Part shown: positions 13,027 through 25,000 of the stretch, one piece after another | How the letters are laid out: the number at the start of each line of letters is the position of its first letter | Position numbering within the stretch: position 1 is the first letter of the stretch | Assembly (NCBI RefSeq): GCF_000208865.1 | Contig: NC_018392.1 | Coordinates: 434,001-498,000 of the forward strand | Origin: Neospora caninum Liverpool | Lineage: Eukaryota; Apicomplexa; Conoidasida; Eucoccidiorida; Sarcocystidae | Direction of reading: 5' to 3' | Length of the DNA stretch: 64,000 bases | Position numbers and translations under genes: made by a program | Notes under the pieces: model-generated | What the model was told of the DNA's origin: nothing | What the model saw: the letters and a program-made list of their open reading frames with translations, nothing else | Database searches by the model: none

Positions 13027-13764
13027 CTAGTAGCATTCTGTGCGACGAATCGAAAGGTTCGTCGCTGCGTGGACGTGGATGGTGATTCGCCGTGGCCGGG
13101 TTTTTTGTCGGGGTATGCAGTACGATCACCCACCGTTTTTTGGTGGCATTTCGTGTGTCTGCGGGGAGGAACGGAGTTGCACTGTTCAATCCTGCAGCTT
13201 CAATCGTGGGAAACCCGTTTGGAAATGCTTTTTCAACAGCACCAGTCGGGGGGGTGGTATTACGATTTCCTTTTTTTTTTTGTCTCTTTCCTGATTTCGA
13301 CATCACCGCGGCGCTCCCGTGGCACTGCCTTGAGGGTCCGCCTTCTCTGCCCCCCGACGTGCGTCCTCCGAAAGAGAGAACGAAATCGATGGATGTGTGG
13401 TCGTCAGGGAGAAAATTGGAACTCTTGAGCGACTTCGTCTCTTGCACACACACACACACAATAGCTGAAATGGAGTGTAGCCAGGCAGCTCTTCCGACTT
13501 CTGCGTATCACGGCGGCTGCGTCTGCGGTTTGGTTTTTCTCGGGTCCGTGGAATTCATCGGAAGTTTGAGCACAAGGGGTGGCGATGTTCCAGCCCTGGT
13601 CCGGTGTGATGCAGTTTGCCTGGAAAACTGGCGTCAGATTCGCGTTGCTGCATCATATGTTGCGGAGCCGAACTTGAACGCGTGGATACGCCACTTTCCA
13701 CGAGTAGCGCGTAACGCCTTAACTGCTTGGGACGTATAGTGAGCTTTGAACATCTTACTTGGGT

Positions 13765-13781
13765 GGGGGGGGGGGGGGGGG
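13765..13781. repeat. homopolymer run of 17 G
   Basis: An uninterrupted G17 tract in non-coding DNA upstream of H4. The exact length is unreliable in any assembly. Confidence 0.9.
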
Positions 13782-14480
13782 ATGATCCTCGTTTTCCGAA
13801 TAGATTTCATTGGAGAACTGTGACGTGCATGGTTTTCGGCACAGTGGAAAACGGATCTGGCAATCAGAAATATTCGGTATGAAACGCCAGTCCAAATGTG
13901 CTGCTCGGCGCATACAAACGGTATCTGTACGAAACTTCGGGGGCTGTTTTCAGCTGGTGTGGCCCGAAGTGCCTGCCTGTTTCAGGCTGCCCACAAATAC
14001 CAGCGAATGTGATCGAAATTTTTCCTCCATGGTAATTCGATGAGCGCTGCCAGTACGCCCCTCTACGTGCTGCAGGGGAGTAGTCGTTTGGCGGGTCTGG
14101 CAGGTGCACGTCACACTTGCTTCCATCTATCTAGTCTTGGCAGCGTTGAAGTGGGAGGCAACGTGATCCGGGGTGACAATGCTCCAGAGTCGCCTTTAGG
14201 TTGACACACAGGAGCAGGCTAGAAGCTCACTGTTGTGTGCCCTTCACGTACGGCCTGCTCTCGACTCGGATGTAGAGGAAATCAGTTTCAGACCACAAAT
14301 TTTACGCTAGGTTTGAAATGAAGTTGTATATTATTTTTTACAGTGGTACTATGAGCCTCTTTCAAATAGATTTAGTGGAAAACCTAAAATTCGCATGTTT
14401 GATTGACGTTTAGTCGCAAATATAAAATCATTCAAGACAGATATTGTTTCTGTACAGGTGAACCGCGATGCAGAACTGTG

Positions 14481-14558
14481 TAACTCAAATCGAATAAACA
14501 GGGACATAATACCTAGGATGGTGAATATGACTACCGTTATGAGATACAGACAACCGAC
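14481..14558. repeat. direct repeat A, copy 1
   Basis: Starts TAACTCAAATCGAATAA and contains ACCTAGGAT, TGAATATGACT and TTATGAGATACAGACA. A diverged copy in the same orientation lies at 15438-15514, about 956 bp away. Confidence 0.75.
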
Positions 14559-14724
14559 TCTCTATGATTGTTGTACACCACCCCATTGGACTGCTCAATT
14601 TTTTTATAGTTTATCGATAAAAATAAACATAAAATTTACTTATTCCTCCATTTAAATTAGTACGAAGTAGTCTGCTGTGTCCACCAAATTTCACACCATC
14701 CGTCCTTTGAGATCATACTACCGG

Positions 14725-14793
14725 CGAGAAGGGAAGTGTGTTTCAAAGAAACCCGGGAAGTTAACGTCTGATATAAATAACCGAATCTGCAAC
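14725..14793. repeat. direct repeat B, copy 1
   Basis: Contains GAGAAGGGAAGTGTGTTTCA, then CCCGGGAAGTT, CGTCT and ATAACCGA. The second copy is at 15200-15280 in the same orientation and carries a roughly 20-bp insertion. Confidence 0.75.
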
Positions 14794-15199
14794 TACCGGC
14801 GCACGGAGAAACAGCCACGTCTGGCTCTGCCGTGAACATTGCTGTTGATCGTGAAGTTGTAAAGTTAGTTACGCGTAACATACAGGAGAGCTATAGAGCG
14901 AAGTGGCGTCAGTTGTTCATCGTGTGATCACATCTCTGCTTGACCATCAAGTGTACACAGGCAATCAATACTCAGTAGGCAAGGACTATAATTCCAGAAG
15001 CAAGTCAATTAGCAACTCAGCGTAGAGTCTGTAAGGGCGGGTAATTGCGGTGGCAACACCCATGAAGGGAGTTAGTTTTTCCTGCTGTCGCGAGCGTGTG
15101 TGATTCAAACAGCGGTGAAAGGGGTCTGTAATTCGGCGTGAGAAGCCTAATGGGTTCAGAAAGCAGGTGAGTATGGTGAGATGAACCACGACACGCCAG

Positions 15200-15280
15200 G
15201 AGAAGGGAAGTGTGTTTCAAAAAGAAAAGGGATGTTTACCCGGGAAGTTGGCGTCTAGAATATATAACCGAGTATCAACT
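15200..15280. repeat. direct repeat B, copy 2
   Basis: Shares GAGAAGGGAAGTGTGTTTCA, CCCGGGAAGTT and ATAACCGA with 14725-14793. It has additional bases between the first and second blocks. Confidence 0.75.
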
Positions 15281-15437
15281 TAGAAGCACAGATGGACATA
15301 ATTAATCCTTGTACGGTTTGTACCTACTTTACGCCTCAGTTTAAGATGGGGAGTCCTCTGTTACAGCTTGCCGCTACATTCAGGATCGTACCGTTATATT
15401 CGATTATATTCGAGGATCTTACGGGTTCACATTGGTA

Positions 15438-15514
15438 TAACTCAAATCGAATAACAGAGATATTCTGGTACCTAGGATACTGAATATGACTCCAGTTATG
15501 AGATACAGACACCC
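15438..15514. repeat. direct repeat A, copy 2
   Basis: Shares TAACTCAAATCGAATAA, TACCTAGGAT, TGAATATGACT and TTATGAGATACAGACA with 14481-14558. Scattered substitutions show the duplication is not recent. Confidence 0.75.
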
Positions 15515-18500
15515 ACATCTTTGCGACTGCGATGTACTGTTGAGTAGTGATGTTGCTGACACTATTTCATGGGTAGTGGCACGTTCTATATTCATCAGCT
15601 AGGGTGACGTCCTCCCAGGCACCTACTTTTGTATGATCGAATGTCAAAGATGGTCTTACGGAAAAAAAACTTCGGTCTTTAAGAAGCTCGCTGCTTGCCA
15701 TCAGCAGCGAAACTAACAACGTCAATGCGGCCACACATTTTTCATGCGGCAGCAGCTGGAGTAGCTACTTAATAATCAAAGTTGTGTCGTGAGGAAGACA
15801 ACAGAAGTTCCCATGGCAGCCCCAGATACGATAGTGACTGTATCTATAACGTGTATACACCTATGTGTATTTGTGCGGCGCATATGCGAGTAAAGAGCTG
15901 AAAGCTGCCTTGAAGGACATTTGTCATGATTTTTCTGTCGGAGAAGGAGGACGGATCCAGAACCATGTCGATGGTTGTTCCGGCCTTGGCATACATATGC
16001 TTTCCCCGAGGCCGAAGACCAAACGGAGGTAAAACTTTCACGGATGCCACATGCCTTTCTGATGCACGCGAACGAACCGATGTGGAATAACCTTAATGTA
16101 GTAGGATATTGAATTCCAACACTTTTAGCTGTCTTAAGCAGTCCAGTGGGGTGGTGGTGTACAGCAATCATAAAGAACACTCCCCAGAAAAAGGTAGTTT
16201 GTATAAACCTAGGAATCCCATTTTATAATGTGTAACAGGGAGTCTAGCTTCAGTTGTTATCTGATTGGTATTGCATGCGTGGTGACTTATATTATGATTC
16301 TTATTAATGGGAGCACAGTTCCCTGGGTATCCAATCCAGTGCTCTGTAGAGCATAAGCGGACCTAGTCCTCGATCAGAAAAGAGAAGAAAACAAAAAGGT
16401 ACGTTACCGACAGACATAGCTGCCCATGAGTACGACAGGAACTTTGAGGCACTGCTGCATGCCTCACCACAGTGCCAATTTGCACGATACTCATAGGACG
16501 ACATACAGAGATACACGTCTACAAATATGAGCAATCTACGCTGATGGATAAACACGCATGTGACCCTGCAAACCTGACAGGAAGCGGTCACATTCGGGGT
16601 GTGTCAAGGAAAAACAGTACAATCTTGCAGAGGGCTCTGAAGCTTCTGCTGTGTACCGCTTATCAGCCCATTTTCTGCTTCCGGGATGTGGGGTGGCTTG
16701 GAATTGATGCCTGATTGCTTCCAGCCGGTTAGGGTGAGACAAGAATCCAGTGTCGTTATAGTGAGCTACAGAAAGACTTGAAACCAGACCAAGGATGACG
16801 GCAACAGCTAGACACAGGAAAGTCGTATGAAGGACGGAGTGTGGACTGACTCCGACCCTGGACGCTTTTTTCTGTTTTTTCCCAGTCCATCTCTCTACAG
16901 AAATATCTTCCTATGTAGGTGTAATCAGCTAACATACTCCGTCAACAGCGACATTATCTACCTGTATCTGTACTCTTCCCTGTGGCTACACCAGTCGCGT
17001 GTTGCCTATGTATTCCTACGTAGCCACGTCTGTATGTACCTCTTTGCCGCTAGAGTTGTCTGTCTCAATACCTCTCTGTAAAGCTGGGTGGCTATGGTAT
17101 AGACCTGTACGTGGCCTGACGCCGTTCGGCCCCTCTGGAATGTCAGCAAAAACAGTTCTCATTGGCGAACTTCTATGGACGTATACTGTATTTGGACGGT
17201 GCGCATGTCGAGCTTCAGCTATTGCCTGGCCAGAAGAAGTGGCATGTTTCCTGTGGATATGCTTCTATGCCTTTGAGTCAACATCAGGACTCACCAAAAC
17301 TTTCGCCCTTACGTACATAGCTCTAATGGTACAGCAGAGAGCACCTTCACGAAATACTTGGCGAATCATAATTACGGCCGTGGCGCTTGCCATTCAACAA
17401 GATACGTGCGGATTCTGCAGAGATAGAAAATTTACCAGCGTGGTAAACGTACATGTAGCCGACTTTTCGTTATTGAAGCATTCGCCGAAAAGCCATGTCA
17501 GAAACAACAGAACCTGACACTAGGCGACATGGCCGACGGTGGAGACACGGTTATCTGAGGGGTGAGAAGCTGGTGCGTAAGCGTCAAGCATTTTCTTTTC
17601 TCCGTTAGCTATTACAATCAAACGAGAGGCCGTCCAGAAGTCCAAGTGGGCATCTACCACCGTGAAAAAGATATACATGCTAAGTGTACAGTAGACTTCT
17701 GCACAAAAAAGGACGTCATCTCCGCGCGATAGTTCGCGTGTAGCCACACAACCACTGCACACCACGGTTTCGGACCTCTCCACCTACTTTCACATATCCC
17801 GCACAGACTTGTGGAGAGGAGAAAGATTCACGATAAAGACAGCATATCTACGGATTTTGCCGCACTTCAAGTGGAAGGGGATTACGACGTCTGGTCTTGC
17901 AGAAAGACGCTCATCCCATGTAATTACAATCCCTCTCTCCCAGACGCGATAGTGTCGTCAGATGTTTCATCTGCTTTTAGTGCAGCTTCGCATTTACTAT
18001 TACTCCCTTCACTCTTTCTGAGCTCCGGTGATTCTCTGCTCTTGGGAGTGTCGACATCGTACACGCAGCCTTTGGTGCGTCCCGTCGTCAACACAGTTTT
18101 GGAGCTTCTCAGGAGATTAATTTGTGTGCTGAGGCCCACAGGCCTCCAGCTTCGACAGTACGCGCCGCTGCGGGTAAAAAAAATCCGTTGACTTTACTTG
18201 CCGAGAACAGGTCATCACTGTAAAACCGTTCGTTCCCTCTCAACCGCCTGACACCGGGAATACAACCTTCACCGTGTCCATATTGCCATTTTCTACGGAA
18301 TCGAGCCTTTCCTACTAGAGAAGGGTCTCGCTGTACATACCGGAAATAGGATCTGCACAGCTGTGGGATCCCAGCTCTCTCAATGCCTACGGTTCGAGCC
18401 CCCTTCGCTCTTAGGGGAATGATTCAGCCATTGCATGCCCTACTGTAGAAAACTGTATGTTGAAGAAACGACACAGTTTTCCTGACTGGTACACCAAACT

Positions 18501-19042
18501 CGACGGCACCCCTGTTCTGATCCACCACCGCGAGCTCATCACCGCTGTGGCGTTTTCATAGGTAACGTTTCACTATGGTCGAGGCTCAGTGGGGGGGGCT
18601 GCAAACAAGACGCAAAAAGAAGGCACGACTACTCACCTCAAAAAGGGATTATAGACAGGGCCGCCGCAAACCCCTACTCTGCATGCCTTGTGCGTCATAC
18701 ATCGGTGCCAGCGAGGTACCCATACACGTAGGGAAAGAATGACAAAGACGAGAAAGCGACGCACAGCATCGGCATGAGCCAGGATTCTCTTCCCAGCAAA
18801 ACAAAGGGAAACTTGGACGTGAAACTCACATTTCCTCTACAGCTTGCAGGCTGACCAGTTACCAAAAGTCAGAGAAACGTGCAACTGAAACAGGTCCATT
18901 GCAAATCCTCACTTGCAACTGCACCGAAGACAGCGAACAAACCATCAAAGACTGCAGACTGCTACCTGTGAGATTCTACAGTGATGCTTTTCAGATCCCC
19001 AGCCAGTGCTTCTCCAACTTATCGATAATGACCGGAAGTTTT

Positions 19043-22000
19043 CTACTGGCGTTTTCCCCTGTCCTGCTTACTAGGCGGAGACGGAGCGCGGGTAGAGACA
19101 AGAGACGCGGTTGGGGCGCTTGTCGGGGCAGGAGAAACCCGCTTTTTAGGAGGGCCCAGCCAGGGAGAACGAACTTTTCTTTTACGGGAACCTGTGACCA
19201 ACGGAGGGGCAGGAACGCCTGTGGAGACAGAGGACGGCGTCTCAGTCGGGGCGCCGGTGGGGACATGAGGAGTCGGTGTTGGGGCGCCGGTGGGGACATG
19301 AGCAGGCGGTGTTGGGGCGCCGGTGGGGTCATGAGCAGGCGGTGTTGGGGCGCCGGTGGGGACATGAGGAGTCGGTGTTGGGGCGCCGGTGGGGTCATGA
19401 GCAGGCGGTGTTGGGGCGCCGGTGGAGACAGAGGACGGCGTCTCAGTCGGGGCGCCTGTGGAGACAGAGGACGGCGTCTCAGTCGGGGCGCCGGTGGGGA
19501 CATGAGGAGTCGGTGTTGGGGCGCCGGTGGGGACATGGGAAGGGGCTGGTGGGGCGCCGGTGGGGGCCTGAGGAGGCGCTCTTAGGGCAGTGGTGATAAA
19601 CGGAAATGCTGCTTCGGCGCCGGAAGAGGCAGGAGTCGCAGAAGAAGACGCGGTGGAGGAGGAAGGAATCACTGTCGGGGCACCGGTAGCATGAGACGCA
19701 GGCGCAATGGGGACGAGGATAGAGAGATGACGATACGGGGTCCGGGCCCCGGTGGAGGAGGAAGGACTTCCGGAGGAGGGCGGGGGAGGAGGCGGCCGGG
19801 TACCCAAGGCAGCTTCTATCGCTTGGCCAGCCTCACCTGAGAAACAAGCAGAAATGCCTCGACTCTCGAAAGAGTGAAATTTGCTTTGCCGTGAGTGGCT
19901 TTCCTCCGCGGTTGTCCATCGATGGCTGAACACGGAAGTGGGGGCAGATGCGATTGTGCCGACTGCCGCCTCGTGCAATTGCGATAGGCCGTCTGATCAT
20001 GACTGACAGGTATTCTATTCCTGAAAAAGGCGGCTTTCGCAATGTGGTTTCAAAACCAGGACCGCAACCGGCATGGAGGGACATCACGTGAGCTGTCACG
20101 CACCCCCACGTAACCATATATACGGGTCTGATGGTCTCCCTGTATCGTGGCCAGTCGGGTACGCCTGGCCCCACTAAGCGGAGAGGAGGCGTAGAAAAGC
20201 ACGGACAGATTTTCCCGCGGGTTGCGCTGTTGCACATTGATGCGTTACGTCGCTTAACTTACGCCATTTGTGGACGAGTCTTACGATCGGCGAAGGTTGC
20301 TGCACAGGCATATCTGCAGAACAGAACCCAGCACACCCCTGCGAGGCAGATAGGTGAACTAGCAGTTCCGAGGGAAAACCAGGGGTACTCTTTTCAAAAC
20401 CGGAGATTCCGGACGGCCGCCCATCCGGCAAGCAAAAACCCCGTCACCAATGTGAAGGCCTACACACAGACACGGTATGTACACGGTGAAGGAACTCCGC
20501 CAGCACCTCGGAGACCGGCTCCCCTGGGAGAAGTTGCGAACGCCACCAGTCGCGCGGCTGAGCACATTCTGTCCTAGAAACTGGAAACGTATGCGCGGTC
20601 TTCGTGCGTTTGGAAGTCGTTCTCGACCGTCTCCCAGACCCTGTCCTCTTTCCCCACGAACCGTGTCGTAAACGTCTCTGGTATCTTGCCCTTCCACATT
20701 TTCACCCCAAACACAGCTCAGCATAGACTCGCGGGAGTGTTGTGCCCAAGTCCCGCCCACCGCTGCGAAACGACAGAGAGCATTGCCGAGCGGGGAACGA
20801 GAATGCGGCACAACTGTCTCCGAACCGTGTTTGTGCCTTTGTGGCCATTGCAGACTGAAGAACGTCCACTAGACATCGCAGGCAGGAAACTGCACGGACA
20901 TTCCACGCCCTTGCTCCAGGAACCAGTCGGCTTCCAAGGCAGTCCAGCAGGCGGGGACTTACTCTCCAGAACTCCCGGATGCATAGCTGCCCACGCCAGC
21001 ACAGGTCTCCGGAGGCTGCGTGTTTTGGTGTGCTGCGCGAACTCTGCAGGGAAAGAAGCGTTTTTCCACAAAAGACGTATATCCAGCCATTGAGGGCACA
21101 TTCGAAAGCCGCAGGAAGGGGGGCACGGCAAGGTTCCACACAAAGCGCTCGTGTTGACGCACATTCATTGCTGACAATCTCAAGCATACACAAACAACAT
21201 GGTCTCTGGCGGGAGAAGAGTCGCGGTGGTTGCTCTGCAACGAAAACGTTCTCATACGGGGGCCGTCACGAGGAAACCTGCGCGCCTATGTCCCTGAATG
21301 CGAAAATCTTATATGGAGTGCTGACAGCCGTGTGCGTACAATGGATCTTTACCATACACCTGTTTACCCAGATTTCCGGATCTATGCGACTGTACATTTT
21401 CACATACACCGGACGCTCAAAAGCTAATACACAGACGAAAAGGTTCGTGTGCACGATCCTTTGGACACATGTATGCTGCGATGCGACGGTTGTGATTTGT
21501 CCAGACCATGCAGTGCAGATGAAGCTTCGCAAACGCTTGCGGGGAGGGCCGGCTTGCTGCCTTGTTTGTCCTCTCTCTTCGCCTCAGTTGATTCCTGTTC
21601 CCTCCAGAAAGGTGTACGCAACCGTATCGCGGCGCATCAACCCTTCCCTTGATTGCCGCCTCTTCGTGTGCGATCCCAACTGGAAACTGACGGCGAATCA
21701 TGCCGAGCCTCCACTGATGCCTCACCTGGCTCCAGCATTTTGTGCCTCCCTCGACGCGTTCCCCTCCCATAAAGATCAGAGAGTAATCCAGTTTTTTCCG
21801 ACTCAGGGCTTGCCCAGGCGCAACTCAAAAAGACATGGAGATAACCGTATAACCATAGTTTCACAACACGATCGCCGGGGCCATGAAAGGACGAGGTATG
21901 CATCGCTGTACTCTGGCGGCGGAAAACACGACGCTTGCGGGGGTCTGTTCAGGCCTTTCTGTACTGACTACGTGTGTCGTGTTATAGGAACACAGTACCG

Positions 22001-25000
22001 TACATGTTTGCGGATGCACATGTGTGTTTATGTTACTTTGACGTGCATCAATCTCTTTCTCAGTGTGGACATAGCCCCCTATCCACTTCGTCCCCCCTTG
22101 CCCACCTTTCCAGATCTATATCTGTCGACATATCCGTCTCCCTGGACGGAGTTTTATCTCTTTGGCTATATCGGTGTGTACTCCTTTTCCGTGGACATCA
22201 CGCTAGAGGGGTCGGGTCTCGAAGATCAACATGCACTGAGGCAGGCAGTTTAGCCGAGCTGAACAAACGACATGCAGCCGTTTGCCCCGCAGAAGTGCCA
22301 TGCTTCGTTATGGCGACAACCTACTGTTGTAGACATTTCGGAACAGCCCCTCAGGCGTTCTCGGCTCCGGCGGTGCACTCTCGTGCCAAATACGGTAGTC
22401 CGTAACCATGGAAGCAAGTAGATAACGACGTAGGTCCAAAGCTCCTTCTCCAACAACTCCCAGTTGTTGCCAGTGACGCTCTATCTCTGTCACCAGACTC
22501 GCGATCGCAGGATTCACGGCCTCCGATCTATCAAAAATCGCGTAGGTCGTGTCGAGGTACCGGTAATGGCCAATACTCAAATCCAACGCCACAAGGCATT
22601 GCATCAGTGCCGTTGCGTCTTTCAGGTCGGGGTCCTTCAGACCTTCCTTCCAGACCACCAGCTTTCTCCTAATCCTGAATGCCGAGGCCCTCATTTCGGT
22701 GATCCAAACGGCTTCATCGTCGTCTGGAGACGCAAACAGAAAACCAAGAAACAGAAAACCAAGATCCACGAATGGCTGCGAGGCAGCTGCGCTTGCGCGC
22801 CTCAGTTTGTCTTCGCCAGGAGGGGGCGAGGCAGCCGCTTCACGTGGCAGTTCTCTGCCCCGTTCGGACGAACCTGAAACGAAATTCACTTGGCAACATG
22901 GACGACAGAAACAGTCCACCGAGGAACCCGCTGAGCGAGAGGGATTATAGGCCGTGCGGCCACAGAGGTCGGTCTTTCCCCTGTTGTCGCCAATATACAG
23001 TTCGTTACTCGCAAGCGGATGAAACATACAGGAAAACAGGGTTTCCGCTGCTGGAGTTCGCGTGGGCTGTCCCACTTCGTTCCGCCATCCAACGGACGGA
23101 AGCGTGACGGCTGAGCACGAAAACGCTGGCGCGGTACAGAGGCGGTTTTCTTGGGCCCTGCTCGGCCACCGGCTTGATCTTGGCAGGAGAGGCGAGCGGA
23201 ACAAGCACACCTCTCCGAGAAACACGCGAAAGGGAAAAAGGCCTTACGCAACGAGGAACGGCCGATGACGGCGGAGCGACGAAGAAGAAGGCGAGAAACG
23301 AATGAGAGCTAGGAGAGACGGAGAGATGCAGAGAGGAAGAACAACCAGAATATACGTAGAACAGTTGGTCAAGCGCTACAGATGCAGTACCGAAAGGGTT
23401 TCTATCTATACACGTTCGCTGGGATTCACTTTCCTCCTCGCAAAGTGTTACACCCTTTCACTGCGTTCGGTTGCCTGTGCGGAAAGCCGTCAGAAGAAAA
23501 CGTTGCCTCTTGCGCCACGAGGGGCGCCGACAGTTTGGTAATCTTGCAGCTGCCTGACGGCGAGACCTCAGAAAGAGTTAGCTCGCCGTATCCCTTCCCC
23601 TGCCTCAGAACCCGAAAACTCCCCTACTACGTGCGCCACAGTCATTTCCAAGCGCAACGCCTCGGAAGCCTTGCCGCCACTTGGCGTGTGCGCCTTGTTG
23701 GGTCCCGTACTGTGTGCACCGTTCAGAGACACACACGCGGTGGTTTTGCGCAATCACAGTCTCGCTTGCCACAGATCCCGGCTGATCCAACATGACAGCC
23801 GTAGACAGCCCCCCCATGATGGCGTAGCCATTTCGCTCGACGTGTGCCTTGTCACTCGCAGCCGCCTGGAGGAGACTCTCGCCGGTGGTGCGCCGCCCTT
23901 TCTGTCCGCCTGACAGAGAAACGCGCCGCGGCCTAGAGTGGAAGCCGCCCAGCGGCAACAGGCCCCTTCGGGCCTTGTCGAAAAGCGGCAGTCCTCTCGG
24001 CCCGACACTTGTGTGGGGCGTTGCTTCCTGCGATCAGCGATTCCTTACCGGAAGGTATTTGATCGAACTTCACTAGCGGCTCCACGACGGGAGCGAACTC
24101 TGCGTAGGGCTCGACAGCTGTGTCGGGCTGCTGGCCTTCTTCTGGGGGAGCCGGCACATCGAACTGGTGTTCTGGAGGCATAACGGACCGGCAGAGTCTA
24201 CACGAATGTCCTTAGGTTCGAGAAACCGCGCTCATGGAAACGAAAACACGAACGACCACGGGAGACCCTGTCGATGCAAAAAATGCACCTTTTTAGGGCC
24301 ACTTTAGAGTCAGCGCGCTCCGTGTCTCTTCGCCAGGGATGGAGGCAGCGGCAGACAGGCTTGGAGGTCCAAATCGAGAAAACGCGCCTTGTTCAGGAGA
24401 ACGAAGAGGGGAGGACGGCGGGTGACAAAGGAATCCCCTCTCCACACAGCCAGTCCGAGAGCTAAATTTGTTTCTGGTTTATATTTAGGGCAGGAAGACC
24501 TGTCTCATTGCCACAGAACCGAGAAATAGAAAGGTGAGCAAGAGACGCGATACGCTTTCCTCACTTGTCACGATCGTCTGACTCCTGGAAGGAAGAAGTG
24601 CCAGCAGCACGCTGTTTTCAGGAAGTTCTGTACAGACACGGGAAAGACCCCAAAACCTATCAGCTTTCCAGGAGGAGTCCTTTCCATATTCGTCGTTGGC
24701 TGCAAATTCACTTCGCCTCAGGACTCGGCGCTCGCAGACAGGGCACACCTTGATTCCCTACCCAACCGCGTGAGATGCACAGACAGTCCAGCACTCGAAG
24801 CGACACGCGGTGCGGCTTCCGAGCCCATGTTGACTCCTTGGATCGCACGGAGGACGGGAGGAAAAAGTCTGTTTCGTCACCAAAACAGAACTGCGTCACA
24901 CCACTGAAGAGCTTCACCAGCAGTCGACTTCACGGTCCGGACGCGACATGAAGGGACACGGGGCCGGCACCGAAAAGAGGAATGCTGTTTAGCAACTCGA

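Noticed and set aside
13040..13739. Plus-strand 215-codon frame upstream of H4
   Set aside because: It lies in the expected H4 promoter, contains a poly-F stretch from a T-run and CA repeats, and has no domain.
18899..19596. Plus-strand Gly/Arg/Trp-rich frame across the minisatellite
   Set aside because: It is the antisense reading of the 33-bp repeats. The minus frame joins in phase to the upstream exon, whereas this one has no partners.
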